DNA of 64,000 nt from Gilliamella sp. wkB171 (GTDB lineage: Bacteria > Pseudomonadota > Gammaproteobacteria > Enterobacterales > Orbaceae): contig NZ_LYST01000039.1 of the NCBI RefSeq assembly GCF_001693755.1, positions 1-64,000 of the forward strand, read 5' to 3'. The translations under genes were made by a program, and so were the position numbers. Positions within the stretch are counted from its first letter, which is position 1, and every line of letters starts with the position of its first letter. The notes under the pieces were generated by a model. It was not told the origin of the DNA, searched no databases, and worked only from the letters and a program-made list of their open reading frames with translations. Below are positions 8,051 through 17,197 of the stretch, in pieces.

Positions 8051-10054
8051 ATGAAAAAATTTAAATTATGTTCTGAATTTAAACCTGCTGGCGATCAACC
8101 TGAAGCCATTAGACGGATAAGTCAAAATCTTGATGACGGTATTGCCCATCAAACATTATTAGGTGTGACTGGGTCAGGTAAAACCTTTACTATGGCAAAT
8201 GTTATTGCTCAGCATAATCGTCCAACAATTATTTTGGCGCCAAATAAAACGTTGGCCGCTCAATTATATGGTGAAATGAAAGCGTTTTTTCCTGAAAACG
8301 CAGTTGAGTATTTTGTCTCTTATTATGATTATTATCAGCCTGAATCTTATGTGCCATCAACCGATACTTTTATTGAGAAAGATGCATCGATCAATGAACA
8401 TATCGAACAGATGCGCCTTTCGGCCACTAAATCACTATTGGAACGTCGCGATGTTGTGATTGTTGCATCGGTATCAGCAATTTATGGTTTGGGTGCGCCC
8501 GAGACCTATATGGCGATGATTCTGCACCTGACTAAAGGTACCATTACCGATCAACGCTCAATCCTAACCAGATTGGCTGAACTACAATATACTCGCAATG
8601 AAATGGGTTTTAGTCGTGGTACGTTTAGAGTAAGAGGTGATGTGATTGATATTTTTCCTGCTGATTCAGACGAGTTAGCTGTACGAGTAGAATTGTTTGA
8701 TGATGAAGTAGAACGCATTACTATGTTTGATCCTTTAACAGGCAGTAGTGTTAATGATGTCTCTCGTATTACTATTTATCCAAAAACCCATTATGTTACA
8801 CCAAGAAACATTATGGAAAACGCTATTGCTGAAATTAAGCAAGAACTTAAAGAACGGCAAAAAGTATTGTTAGATAATAATCGTCTGTTAGAAGAGCAGC
8901 GTTTAACTCAGCGAACACTATTTGATATTGAAATGATGACTGAACTTGGATACTGTTCAGGTATCGAAAACTATTCCCGCTTTTTATCTCAACGTAAACC
9001 CGGTGATCCACCTGCAACCTTATTCGATTACTTACCTGCTGATGGTTTACTGTTTATTGATGAATCACACGTTGCAATACCACAGATTGGTGCAATGTAT
9101 AATGGCGACCGTTCACGTAAATTAAATTTAGTTGAGTATGGATTCCGTTTACCGTCAGCACTGGATAACCGTCCATTGAAATTCACGGAATTTGAAAACA
9201 TTATGCCACAAACTATTTATGTGTCGGCAACACCAGCTAAATACGAAATTGAAAAATCAGGTGGTGAAATTATTGAACAAGTAGTAAGACCGACAGGTTT
9301 ATTAGATCCGATTATTGAAGTTCGCCCAGTTGCTACTCAAGTTGATGATCTTTTATCCGAAATTAAAATTCGTATGCAAAACGAAGAGCGGGTATTAGTA
9401 ACAACACTAACCAAACGTATGGCTGAAAACTTAACAGATTATTTATCCGAGCATAATGTCAATGTGAAATATTTACATTCCGATATTAATACGGTTGAAC
9501 GGATGGAAATTATTCGTGATTTACGGTTAGGTAAAGTTGATGTTTTGGTTGGTATAAACTTATTACGTGAAGGATTAGATATTCCAGAGGTATCGTTAAT
9601 TGCTATTTTAGATGCGGACAGAGAAGGCTTTTTGCGTTCAGAAAGCTCACTCATTCAAACAGTTGGACGTGCAGCGCGAAATGTAAATGGTAAAGCCATA
9701 TTGTATGCTGATAAAATCACGCCAGCTATGCAAAAAACCATTGATGAAACAGCCCGTCGTCGTAAAAAACAGGAAGATTTCAATCAAGCTCATGGCATAA
9801 CACCAAAATCAGTACGCAAAGAAATAAAAGATATTTTAGATGCAGGATTAAGCACTAAAAAATCAACGACTAAAGTACAAGCATTTGAACCGGGTAAACC
9901 TTATCATTATGTATCTATTAAAGAAGTTCAAGCGAGAGTGAAAGAACTTGAAGCTATGATGTACGAAGCTGCCCAAAATCTCGAGTTTGAAAAAGCCGGT
10001 GTATTACGTGATGAAATAAAAAAATTACGTGCTGATTTTATTAAAGTCTCTTAA
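8051..10054 (+). CDS. uvrB: Excinuclease ABC subunit B
   Basis: UvrB is the damage-verifying helicase-like subunit of nucleotide excision repair, loaded by UvrA and cut-partnered by UvrC. The 667 residues show Walker [10 protein letters not shown] near residue 39, the beta-hairpin region with YYDYYQPE(SYV) near residue 93 that clamps damaged DNA, the DESH helicase box near residue 338, motif [11 protein letters not shown] near residue 536, and the C-terminal UVR coiled coil ([19 protein letters not shown]) that contacts UvrC. All functional motifs are intact. An ATG start follows a weak purine-rich leader. Confidence 0.98.
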   Translation: MKKFKLCSEFKPAGDQPEAIRRISQNLDDGIAHQTLLGVTGSGKTFTMANVIAQHNRPTIILAPNKTLAAQLYGEMKAFFPENAVEYFVSYYDYYQPESYVPSTDTFIEKDASINEHIEQMRLSATKSLLERRDVVIVASVSAIYGLGAPETYMAMILHLTKGTITDQRSILTRLAELQYTRNEMGFSRGTFRVRGDVIDIFPADSDELAVRVELFDDEVERITMFDPLTGSSVNDVSRITIYPKTHYVTPRNIMENAIAEIKQELKERQKVLLDNNRLLEEQRLTQRTLFDIEMMTELGYCSGIENYSRFLSQRKPGDPPATLFDYLPADGLLFIDESHVAIPQIGAMYNGDRSRKLNLVEYGFRLPSALDNRPLKFTEFENIMPQTIYVSATPAKYEIEKSGGEIIEQVVRPTGLLDPIIEVRPVATQVDDLLSEIKIRMQNEERVLVTTLTKRMAENLTDYLSEHNVNVKYLHSDINTVERMEIIRDLRLGKVDVLVGINLLREGLDIPEVSLIAILDADREGFLRSESSLIQTVGRAARNVNGKAILYADKITPAMQKTIDETARRRKKQEDFNQAHGITPKSVRKEIKDILDAGLSTKKSTTKVQAFEPGKPYHYVSIKEVQARVKELEAMMYEAAQNLEFEKAGVLRDEIKKLRADFIKVS

Positions 10055-10080
10055 AAAAATCATCAAAGAAGGAAAACATG

Positions 10081-10431
10081 ATGACAATTATTCGACTCGA
10101 TCCACAAGACCGTTGGTCTGAAGCAGTTATTCACAATAATGTAATTTATTACACGAGTGTGCCAAGCAATTTAGTTAATGATGCCTATGAACAAACCAAA
10201 AGTGCCTTGGCTGAAATAGACAAAATTTTAGCTAGAGCAAATAGTGATAAAACCCGTATTTTAGATGCAACCCTATTTTTGGTAAACAAAAGCGATTTTG
10301 CTGCTATGAATAAAGCGTGGGACGAATGGGTTGCTCACGGCGATGCTCCTGTGCGCTGCACAGTCCATACTGGATTAATGAAAAATGAGTATTTAGTCGA
10401 AATAAAAATCGTTGCAGCAGTGTCGGTATAA
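10081..10431 (+). CDS. RidA/YjgF family protein, YoaB-like
   Basis: A 116-residue protein of the Rid superfamily, closest in memory to E. coli YoaB (shared SILDAT/ILDAT, NKSDFAAMNKAWDEW and APVRCTVH segments). RidA proper deaminates reactive enamine/imine intermediates from PLP enzymes; the conserved Arg needed for that activity is present in PVRCTV. YoaB-type paralogues have no settled role. Two ATG codons occur in tandem at 10078 and 10081; the second is better spaced from AAGAAGGA (10066-10073) and matches the YoaB N-terminus MTI. Confidence 0.85.
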   Translation: MTIIRLDPQDRWSEAVIHNNVIYYTSVPSNLVNDAYEQTKSALAEIDKILARANSDKTRILDATLFLVNKSDFAAMNKAWDEWVAHGDAPVRCTVHTGLMKNEYLVEIKIVAAVSV

Positions 10432-10446
10432 TATTTTGCAATAAAC

Positions 10447-10549
10447 AACTCAATAATCGTTGGTGATTAATTACTTCATTATTCTAGATAAACTAACATG
10501 ATAATATTATTAGCTTTTTTAGTAATAATATTATCACTACTATTGAGTT
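10447..10549. repeat. Nested inverted repeats between the RidA-like gene and purE
   Basis: An inner perfect 14-bp inverted repeat, TGATAATATTATTA (10499-10512) and TAATAATATTATCA (10523-10536), with a 10-base loop, lies inside an outer perfect 9-bp repeat, AACTCAATA (10447-10455) and TATTGAGTT (10541-10549). The right outer arm runs into TTTTTCTT. It could be a large terminator structure for the RidA-like gene. No PurR-type operator (ACGCAAACGTTTNCNT) was seen before purE. Confidence 0.5.
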
Positions 10550-10644
10550 TTTCTTGTCATGTTACATATTGATTATTATCCCATTTGCTAAATTTTAGTG
10601 TATACTTTGAAAACTTTAAACTTCATCTATTGATATAATTTGCT

Positions 10645-11145
10645 ATGCATACTCAAGCTAAAATTGCCATTGTAATGGGATCGAAAAGTGATTGGAGCAC
10701 AATGCAACATGCTGCCGATATCCTCGATACACTTACGGTTAATTATCATGTTGAAATAGTTTCAGCCCATCGCACACCTGATAAATTGTTTCAGTTTGCT
10801 CAAGATGCTAAACGTCGAGGTTTTGATGTCATCATTGCTGGTGCTGGTGGTGCCGCTCATTTACCCGGTATGCTAGCGGCGAAAACATTGGTACCCGTAT
10901 TAGGCGTACCCGTACAAAGTGCCTCGCTAAATGGTATTGACAGCTTATATTCCATTGTACAAATGCCTAAAGGTATTCCTGTTGGGACCTTAGCGATTGG
11001 TAAGGCTGGGGCTGCTAATGCTGCATTATTAGCTGTGCAAATTCTGGCATTACATGATAAAGACATCTATCAACGATTATCAACTTGGCGTTTAAGCCAA
11101 ACTGATGAAGTTTTAAATAACCCTGATCCAAGAGTCGATGCATAA
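10645..11145 (+). CDS. purE: N5-carboxyaminoimidazole ribonucleotide mutase (PurE)
   Basis: PurE converts N5-CAIR to CAIR in de novo purine synthesis. The 166 residues contain the class I signatures [10 protein letters not shown] near residue 11, SAHRTPDK near residue 40 with the catalytic His, and [11 protein letters not shown] near residue 67. Its partner PurK follows immediately with an overlapping or adjacent start, the standard two-enzyme arrangement of bacteria that use the ATP-dependent N5-CAIR route. Full-length and intact. Confidence 0.97.
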   Translation: MHTQAKIAIVMGSKSDWSTMQHAADILDTLTVNYHVEIVSAHRTPDKLFQFAQDAKRRGFDVIIAGAGGAAHLPGMLAAKTLVPVLGVPVQSASLNGIDSLYSIVQMPKGIPVGTLAIGKAGAANAALLAVQILALHDKDIYQRLSTWRLSQTDEVLNNPDPRVDA

Positions 11146-11146
11146 T

Positions 11147-12226
11147 ATGATAACTAAATCAGTTTGTGTTTTAGGTAATGGCCAACTAGGCCGAATGTTA
11201 AAGCAAGCTGGCGAGCCATTAGGTATCCATGTTTTTCCTGTTGGTTTAGATGTTGATCCAGCAACGATTCCTTATCAAAAATCAGTCATTACTGCTGAAA
11301 TTGAACGTTGGCCCGATACGCCTTTTACTCAGATTTTAGCTCAGCATGGGCATTTTATTAATCGGGATGTGTTTCCAATTATTGCCGATCGTTTGAGTCA
11401 AAAACAACTATTAGATGAACTTAATCTACCCACAGCTAAATGGTTTTTGCTGAAAAATAGACAAGATTGGCCAACGCTATTTCAACAGTTAGGTCAATTG
11501 TTAATTGTTAAACGTCGTACTGGTGGTTATGATGGTCGGGGTCAATGGCGTATAGCGATTAATGACGATATCGACGTACCTGAAGATATCTATGAACAAG
11601 CGATTGTAGAACAGGCAATTGCATTCGATAACGAATTATCATTGATTGGTGCACGCAATGCGAAAGGTGAAACCGTTTTTTATCCATTGACGCATAATTT
11701 ACATCAAGATGGTATTTTAAGAATGAGTATTGCTTTACCGGATAAAATGCCTGTATTACAAGCCAAAGCCGAAAAAATGTTATCCGCCATCATGCAAAAG
11801 CTCAATTATGTCGGCGTAATGGCAATGGAGTGTTTTGTTGTCGGTGAAAATCTATTAATCAATGAATTAGCGCCAAGAGTCCATAACAGTGGCCACTGGA
11901 CCCAAAATGGTGCTTCAATAAGTCAATTTGAGCTTCATTTACGGGCAATCTTGGGATTACCAATACCAAAGCCTAATGTTTTTGCGCCTTCTATCATGGT
12001 TAATCTGATTGGAACTGAATTAAATTATGATTGGTTATCAATTGATTTAGTCCATTTACATTGGTACGAAAAAGAAGTCAGAGTTGGCCGTAAAGTGGGG
12101 CATTTGAATTTAACTCACCCTCAAATATCAACATTGATTGATTCGTTAGATACATTGTTACCTATGTTGCCTGTTGAATATCATCCAGCTATTTGTTGGG
12201 CAAAACAGCAATTTGAATCGTTATAG
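11147..12226 (+). CDS. purK: N5-carboxyaminoimidazole ribonucleotide synthase (PurK)
   Basis: PurK makes N5-CAIR from AIR, bicarbonate and ATP, feeding PurE. It is an ATP-grasp enzyme of about 359 residues with the N-terminal VLGNGQLGRMLKQAG loop, the ATP-grasp KRRTGGYDGRGQ near residue 123, and the metal-binding NELAPRVHNSGHWT near residue 245. An in-frame ATG at 11138 overlaps purE, but the ATG at 11147, one base after the purE stop, gives the N-terminus typical of the family, so I use that. Translational coupling with purE is likely. Confidence 0.96.
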   Translation: MITKSVCVLGNGQLGRMLKQAGEPLGIHVFPVGLDVDPATIPYQKSVITAEIERWPDTPFTQILAQHGHFINRDVFPIIADRLSQKQLLDELNLPTAKWFLLKNRQDWPTLFQQLGQLLIVKRRTGGYDGRGQWRIAINDDIDVPEDIYEQAIVEQAIAFDNELSLIGARNAKGETVFYPLTHNLHQDGILRMSIALPDKMPVLQAKAEKMLSAIMQKLNYVGVMAMECFVVGENLLINELAPRVHNSGHWTQNGASISQFELHLRAILGLPIPKPNVFAPSIMVNLIGTELNYDWLSIDLVHLHWYEKEVRVGRKVGHLNLTHPQISTLIDSLDTLLPMLPVEYHPAICWAKQQFESL

Positions 12227-12250
12227 CTTGTTGAAGAAAAGGGTAGCGCC

Positions 12251-13738
12251 ATGGTCAACTTTAGCAAAAAGATCAATTACCAACGTTATGCTAGTAAACA
12301 ATATGACACTCTAACAGATGAATATTCAGTTTTACGCTGTTTTGAAAGTGATCGTGGACGAATTATCAATTCTGCAGCTATAAGACGCTTACAGCAAAAG
12401 ACTCAAGTGTTTCCTCTCGAACGTAATTCAGTCGTCAGGAGTCGTTTGACGCATTCAATGGAAGTTCAACAAGTTGGGCGCTATATTGTTAAAGAAATTG
12501 TTAATCGTTTAATAAAATCTGGACAGTTAAAAGCGTTTGGTCTGGATAAATCGATTATGTCGATTGAAAGCTTAGTTGAAATGGCGTGCTTAATGCATGA
12601 TATAGGTAATCCACCTTTTGGTCATTTTGGTGAATCGGCAATTAATCAGTGGTTTACGTTACGACTAGGTCTTGATAAACCTTGCAGCTACAGTATTCTT
12701 GAAATAAACAAACAAGACGATGATTTACTTACTGAATTAAAGCAAAAAATCCGCCAAGACTTGTCCAATTTTGAAGGGAATGCTCAAGCTATTCGTTTAG
12801 TTCATACAATTTTACGTCTTAATTTAACTTATTCTCAAATAGCCTCAATAGTTAAATATTCAAAACCCGCTTATTGGAAGGATGCGGTACCGTCTGAATT
12901 TGATTATTTAATGAAAAAACCCGGTTTTTACTTATCGGAAGAGCCCTTTATCAATGAATTATATCAACAACTTGATATAAAACCATTTCATCGTTACCCG
13001 CTAACTTACATCATGGAAGCGGCTGATGATATCTCTTATTGCATAGCCGATCTTGAAGATGCCGTTGAAAAGAAAATTTTCACTGTACAACAACTTTATC
13101 AATATTTAAAACAAGCATGGGGACCGGTTAAAAGCGGTGATTTATTTGATAAAGTGATCAATCGGCCTTTTGATAATTTTAAACAAATTGAGTCTACCGC
13201 TATTGGTATCGATCAGTTTTTTATGTATTTGCGAGTCAATACTATCAATAAACTTGTTCCCCATGCCGCAGAACGGTTTATTGAAAATATTGAAGCTATT
13301 TATGATGGCTCATTTAATCATGCTTTGCTTGAAGATCACGACGCTGAATACAAACTCCTCAATATTTTTAAAACTGTCGGTTTTGAACATGTTTTCAATC
13401 ATGAATCTGTTGAAAATCTTGAACTGCAAGGTCATCGAATTATTACCGGTTTGCTCGATATTTATAGCCCATTACTTGCGATGCCCGTTGAGGATTTTAT
13501 TAAATTATCCACTACAGGCAATCACAAAAAATACCCAATAGAAACCCGACTATATCATAAACTATCCCATAAACATTGTGATGCTTACCAACAAGTCATT
13601 AGCAAACTTGATAAAAATCAGCCAGTTTTTGATTGTTGGGAATTTTATTACCGTTGTCGTTTAATTCAAGATTACATTAGTGGTATGACAGATCATTTTG
13701 CTTACGATGAATATCGTAAATTGATGGTCACATTTTAA
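12251..13738 (+). CDS. dgt: Deoxyguanosinetriphosphate triphosphohydrolase
   Basis: Dgt cleaves dGTP to deoxyguanosine and tripolyphosphate and helps control dNTP pools. The 495 residues match the enteric long-form Dgt throughout. The N-terminal [20 protein letters not shown] segment, the first HD-superfamily histidine in [11 protein letters not shown] near residue 75, the HD pair in [15 protein letters not shown] near residue 117, and [17 protein letters not shown] near residue 255 supply the metal ligands. It starts 24 bases after purK with a GGGTAGCG-like weak ribosome binding site, so it may share the purEK transcript. Confidence 0.96.
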   Translation: MVNFSKKINYQRYASKQYDTLTDEYSVLRCFESDRGRIINSAAIRRLQQKTQVFPLERNSVVRSRLTHSMEVQQVGRYIVKEIVNRLIKSGQLKAFGLDKSIMSIESLVEMACLMHDIGNPPFGHFGESAINQWFTLRLGLDKPCSYSILEINKQDDDLLTELKQKIRQDLSNFEGNAQAIRLVHTILRLNLTYSQIASIVKYSKPAYWKDAVPSEFDYLMKKPGFYLSEEPFINELYQQLDIKPFHRYPLTYIMEAADDISYCIADLEDAVEKKIFTVQQLYQYLKQAWGPVKSGDLFDKVINRPFDNFKQIESTAIGIDQFFMYLRVNTINKLVPHAAERFIENIEAIYDGSFNHALLEDHDAEYKLLNIFKTVGFEHVFNHESVENLELQGHRIITGLLDIYSPLLAMPVEDFIKLSTTGNHKKYPIETRLYHKLSHKHCDAYQQVISKLDKNQPVFDCWEFYYRCRLIQDYISGMTDHFAYDEYRKLMVTF

Positions 13739-13781
13739 TTTAGTTAATTGATTAAAGTTTTAGCACCAAAAAAAAGCAAAA

Positions 13782-13796
13782 GCACTACAATAGTGC
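13782..13796. promoter_or_regulatory. NtrC-type binding site far upstream of glnK
   Basis: GCACTACAATAGTGC is a perfect 6-bp palindrome (GCACTA/TAGTGC, 3-base centre). It fits the NtrC consensus GCACY-N5-RGTGC apart from preferring A over G in the right arm. It lies about 330 bases upstream of the predicted glnK transcription start; NtrC enhancers can act at such distances but are usually closer. It could alternatively be a weak dgt terminator stem, though no strong T-run follows directly. Confidence 0.45.
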
Positions 13797-14092
13797 ATTA
13801 ATTTTTAAACCCTATCGATAACCACATTTTTATTATCAACATATCCAAACACTTCTAACTATATTGCTCATCTTTTTTAATAAATAGAATGGTTGAAATT
13901 AGATTTGGTGTAGTTAATTCGTTGGCTAGAGAGTGAGTATTGATGACACTTTATTATTCGTTTTGTTAATTCTAGTTAAATTTTCTTTGGTTTGATTTCA
14001 ACATTTTTATTTCTATTAATTGACATTAACATAATGAATTACATCGTTATTTTTATTAATGAGTATAGTCAATAACTACAAATCGAAATTTC

Positions 14093-14108
14093 TGGCATAG
14101 GCTTTGCA
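14093..14108 (+). promoter_or_regulatory. Sigma-54 promoter of glnK-amtB
   Basis: TGGCATA (14093-14099), four bases, then TTGCA (14104-14108) gives the invariant GG and GC at -24/-12 with the required 10 bases between them (14094-14095 and 14106-14107). Transcription should start near 14118, about 40 bases before the glnK ATG. The -12 element is part of an 11-bp perfect tandem duplication, TTTGCATAAGT, at 14103-14113 and 14114-14124; only the first copy has correct spacing to the -24 element. Confidence 0.8.
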
Positions 14109-14157
14109 TAAGTTTTGCATAAGTTCGGTTATACACCCTATTAATGAGGAGCAATTG

Positions 14158-14496
14158 ATGAAATTAGTGACTGTTGTTATTAAACCTTTCAAATTAGAAG
14201 AAGTGAGAGAATCATTATCCAATATTGGCATCACGGGATTAACCGTTACTGAAGTTAAAGGATTCGGACGTCAAAAAGGGCATGCCGAACTTTATCGTGG
14301 TGCTGAATATAATGTTAACTTCCTACCTAAAGTAAAAATTGATTTAGCAATCAGTGACGAACAACTTGATGAAGTGATTAATACTATTACTAAAGCGGCT
14401 TATACCGGCAAAATAGGCGATGGCAAAATCTTTGTAACTCCACTTGAACATGTGGTTCGTATTCGTACCGGTGAAACGGATGAGTCAGCATTATAA
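14158..14496 (+). CDS. glnK: Nitrogen regulatory protein P-II, GlnK type
   Basis: GlnK is a trimeric signal protein that binds ATP/ADP and 2-oxoglutarate and blocks AmtB when nitrogen is plentiful. The 112-residue length and sequence match enteric GlnK closely. Tyr51, the uridylylation site, sits in the T-loop YRGAEYNVNF; the B-loop TGKIGDGKIF binds nucleotide. An ATG further upstream (14104) is in frame but lies on the promoter -12 element, whereas the ATG at 14158 has a clear GAGGAG ribosome binding site, so the latter is chosen. It is followed 18 bases later by amtB. Confidence 0.97.
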   Translation: MKLVTVVIKPFKLEEVRESLSNIGITGLTVTEVKGFGRQKGHAELYRGAEYNVNFLPKVKIDLAISDEQLDEVINTITKAAYTGKIGDGKIFVTPLEHVVRIRTGETDESAL

Positions 14497-14514
14497 TCAT
14501 AAAAGGATATCATT

Positions 14515-15795
14515 ATGTTGAAAAAATTTATTTTACCTTTGGGTTTAGCGCTTTCAAGCTCAGCAATTGCTCAAGAAGCAACCGTCGCCGATAATGCTGA
14601 TAACGGTTTTATGATGATTTGTACAGCCCTAGTTCTTTTTATGTCAGTTCCTGGCATTGCTTTGTTCTATGGTGGATTATTACGTGCTAAAAATGTCTTA
14701 TCAATGTTATCGCAAATATTAGTCACCTTTTCACTTATTGCGGTATTATGGATAATTTATGGTTATACACTAGCATTTGGTGAAGGAAACTGGTTTTTTG
14801 GTAACTTTGAACATTTTTTACTAATTGGTATTAATATTACTGATGTATCTGGATCGATTTATGAATTGATTTGGGTCGCTTTTCAAGGATCCTTTGCTTG
14901 CATTACTTGTTGCTTAATACCAGGTGCATTTGCCGAACGTACGCGTTTTTCAGCGGTATTAATTTTTATGGTGTTATGGTTTACCTTCTCTTATATCCCA
15001 ATGGCCCATATGGTATGGGGTGGTGGCATTTTAGGTGATGAAGGTGCGTTAGATTTTGCGGGTGGAACTGTTGTTCACATCAATGCAGCTGTTGCAGGTT
15101 TAATGGGGGCGTATTTACTAAAAAATCGAATAGGTTTTAATCGTGAACCACTAAAACCTTTCAACCTTCCTTATGTTTATATCGGTGCCGCTATTTTATA
15201 TATTGGGTGGTTTGGCTTTAATGCTGGATCTTCAACTCACGCTGATCAAATCGCGGGGCTTGCTTTTATTAACACCGTGGCGGCAACGGCAGCAGCAGTT
15301 TTAGCATGGTCTATTGCTGAGTGGGTTTTACGAGGTAAACCTTCATGTTTAGGTGCGGCATCAGGCATCATTGCTGGATTAGTTGGAATAACGCCTGCAG
15401 CTGGTTTTGTTGGTGTTGGTGGTGCTCTGTTGATTGGTTTGATTTGTGGCTTTGCAGGCGTTTGGGGCGTATCTTCGCTAAAAAGAATTCTTAAAATAGA
15501 CGATACTTGTGATGTATTTGGTGTACATGGTGTTTGTGGTATTGTTGGTTGTCTATTGACTGGTATTTTTGCGTCAGAATCACTCGGTGGCATTGGTTAT
15601 ACAGAAGGTACCAGCATGGCAAGCCAGATTGGTATACAATTAATGAGTGTAATAACTTGCATTATTTGGACGGCAGTTGTTGCTTTTATCTCGTATAAGA
15701 TTGCAGATATTTGTGTTGGCTTACGTGTGTCAGAAGAACATGAACGTGAAGGTCTAGATATTAATAGCCACGGTGAAAGCGCATTTAACAATTAA
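14515..15795 (+). CDS. amtB: Ammonium transporter AmtB
   Basis: AmtB is a trimeric inner-membrane ammonium channel. The 426 residues begin with a cleavable signal peptide (LPLGLALSSSAIAQE), as in E. coli AmtB, followed by about eleven hydrophobic segments. Family landmarks include SVPGIALFYGGLLRAKN near residue 45, the first pore histidine in AHMVWGGGILG near residue 165, GGTVVHINAAVAGL near residue 182, and the second pore histidine in DDTCDVFGVHGVCGIVG near residue 335. Expression should follow glnK from the sigma-54 promoter, and GlnK regulates its gating. A strong terminator follows. Confidence 0.97.
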   Translation: MLKKFILPLGLALSSSAIAQEATVADNADNGFMMICTALVLFMSVPGIALFYGGLLRAKNVLSMLSQILVTFSLIAVLWIIYGYTLAFGEGNWFFGNFEHFLLIGINITDVSGSIYELIWVAFQGSFACITCCLIPGAFAERTRFSAVLIFMVLWFTFSYIPMAHMVWGGGILGDEGALDFAGGTVVHINAAVAGLMGAYLLKNRIGFNREPLKPFNLPYVYIGAAILYIGWFGFNAGSSTHADQIAGLAFINTVAATAAAVLAWSIAEWVLRGKPSCLGAASGIIAGLVGITPAAGFVGVGGALLIGLICGFAGVWGVSSLKRILKIDDTCDVFGVHGVCGIVGCLLTGIFASESLGGIGYTEGTSMASQIGIQLMSVITCIIWTAVVAFISYKIADICVGLRVSEEHEREGLDINSHGESAFNN

Positions 15796-15826
15796 TTCTT
15801 AAACAAATATAACTAATTTAATTATA

Positions 15827-15863
15827 AAAAAATCTACAGTGAAATTAACACTGTAGATTTTTT
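15827..15863. terminator. Bidirectional terminator after amtB
   Basis: AAAAAATCTACAGTG (15827-15841) pairs perfectly over 15 bases with CACTGTAGATTTTTT (15849-15863) around a 7-base loop, with A- and T-runs on both sides. It sits between the convergent amtB and the orphan gene ending at 15891, so it can serve both. Confidence 0.9.
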
Positions 15864-15890
15864 GCTTATATTAATTATGATAAATGTCTT

Positions 15891-16346
15891 TTAGTCATCC
15901 CAAAGCATAATTGCATTATCTTGCGTAAGGATTAACGGTGGTGAAAACAGATATTCTTTAATGGTATCTGGTAATGCATTTAAGTCATTCAAATCAAGCT
16001 TAAGATCAGGATTTGATTGGCTAAGTTCTGCTATTCTGCTTGATAATATTTGATTGATCCTCTCACATTCTAAATCTTGTTGATTTTTTAACGTTTCTAA
16101 ATCAGGTTCATTGAATGCTTCACGATAAATAAACTGGAAAGCATCGATATCCTTAAAAACATCTTCTAAAACATACTGTTGATATTTTGAATGACGTTGT
16201 TTCAATGCTTCTAAACGTAACGCAATAATTTCATCTTTTTGATCCGGATAATCTAAAATTGAATCTTTATCTGTTAATTGCTTTTTTTCAGGAATTGACT
16301 CATTAAAAGATGCTAAAGTAAATAATGGTTTTTTGTTCGATGTCAT
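15891..16346 (-). CDS. Orphan cytosolic protein, copy A of a tandem paralogous pair
   Basis: I do not recognise this 151-residue protein. It has no signal peptide or membrane segment and is rich in Glu, Asp, Lys and Gln, with predicted helices through the middle. Its ends are the striking part: KKPLFTL at residues 5-11 and YLFSPPLILTQDNAIMLW at the C-terminus are shared almost exactly with the gene immediately upstream, while the centre has diverged apart from an IIAL, a YP and an LDLND block. It has a start ATG preceded by A/T-rich DNA with no strong ribosome binding site. Both copies keep an open frame, which argues for selection. No function can be assigned; a chaperone, adaptor or secretion substrate with conserved terminal docking motifs is only a guess. 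Confidence 0.7.
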   Translation of the reverse strand: MTSNKKPLFTLASFNESIPEKKQLTDKDSILDYPDQKDEIIALRLEALKQRHSKYQQYVLEDVFKDIDAFQFIYREAFNEPDLETLKNQQDLECERINQILSSRIAELSQSNPDLKLDLNDLNALPDTIKEYLFSPPLILTQDNAIMLWDD

Positions 16347-16418
16347 TTATTATTTCATAACCTATATTATTGAATAATAAAATAAATTATTATTTTGTTC
16401 TAAAAATAATCTTGCTTA

Positions 16419-16452
16419 ATGTCATCAATTTTTTTGCAAAAATTGATGACAT
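16419..16452. terminator. 15-bp hairpin between the two orphan paralogues
   Basis: ATGTCATCAATTTTT (16419-16433) pairs perfectly with AAAAATTGATGACAT (16438-16452) around the 4-base loop TTGC. It lies just downstream of the right-hand orphan gene and upstream of the left-hand one. No T-run follows directly on the minus strand, so it may be an inefficient terminator, attenuator or mRNA-end stabiliser. Confidence 0.55.
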
Positions 16453-16492
16453 ATTTCTAATATTGATTCATTTATCAACACTTCTAATCGGA

Positions 16493-16978
16493 CTAATTCC
16501 CGTCTTCCCAAAGCATAATTGCATTATCTTGTGTTAAGATTAACGGTGGCGCAAACAGATATTTTTTAATTTTATTAGGCATGACAGTAATATCATTTAA
16601 ATCCAGTTGCACGTGTGGATAAATTTTTGCCATTTGTTTTAACCGCATGCTTAATAATTCTTTGACCTTATTCGATTCTTTAGCAAAGGCTAATTCCTCT
16701 TTCAAAAGGCTTATTTGCCTTTTATGATGCTCTGATTCGAACATCTCAGGAAATATAAAACGCATTTCTCTATTATTCTCGATCTTAGCTTTACTATTGT
16801 ATTCTTTATCTTTATATTCGCCATGGTGTAACTTAAGCTCCTTAACATGTAATGCAATAATTTTATTTATGTTTTCAGGATAATTTAATTTAGAATCTAA
16901 ATCACTTAAGGTATTTTTTTGAGGTAATAATTTATCACTTTGTACTAAGGTAAATAATGGTTTTTTATGTGTCTTCAT
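16493..16978 (-). CDS. Orphan cytosolic protein, copy B of a tandem paralogous pair
   Basis: A 161-residue paralogue of the neighbouring orphan. Shared blocks in order are KKPLFTL (residues 5-11), L-D-DS-L-YP near residue 25, IIAL with LK and H-x2-Y near residues 40-55, F-x-E-x-F near residue 77, LLS-x-R near residue 107, LDLND near residue 123 and YLFAPPLILTQDNAIMLW at the end, where the DNA is also nearly identical to copy A. It carries a central lysine/glutamate-rich helical insertion that copy A lacks. There is a GGAAGTTATAG-like leader before the ATG. Function unknown; the duplication and end conservation are what the sequence shows. Confidence 0.7.
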   Translation of the reverse strand: MKTHKKPLFTLVQSDKLLPQKNTLSDLDSKLNYPENINKIIALHVKELKLHHGEYKDKEYNSKAKIENNREMRFIFPEMFESEHHKRQISLLKEELAFAKESNKVKELLSMRLKQMAKIYPHVQLDLNDITVMPNKIKKYLFAPPLILTQDNAIMLWEDGN

Positions 16979-17054
16979 TTCTATAACTTCCTTTTTTTAG
17001 GACAATAAGATAACGATCTGTAGAACATTAAAAAACGACTGTTACTCTATCGCA

Positions 17055-17107
17055 AAAAAATTTGAGGTAAACATAACGTTTTAGTATAAAAACAACTAAA
17101 ACCTCAA
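17055..17107 (-). terminator. Probable terminator of the dsdXA operon
   Basis: Read on the minus strand, TTGAG (17107-17103) and the perfect pair GTTTTAGT/ACTAAAAC (17102-17095 and 17085-17078) lead to CTCAA (17066-17062), followed by a run of seven T. The stem is interrupted by an asymmetric bulge. A second hairpin lies nearer dsdA at 17137-17167 (ATGATGTT...AACATCAT with an inner TTATC/GATAA pair). Confidence 0.5.
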
Positions 17108-17197
17108 TTATTACTTTTATCTCCTTTTCATTAAAGATGATGTTATTATCATAAGATAAAACATCATGTTATTATTATTTTAACATTTTAATAAACG

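Noticed and set aside
15246-15593. Minus-strand open frame of 115 codons inside amtB
   Set aside because: Proline- and threonine-rich product typical of an antisense frame to a Gly/Ala-rich membrane protein; amtB is certain.
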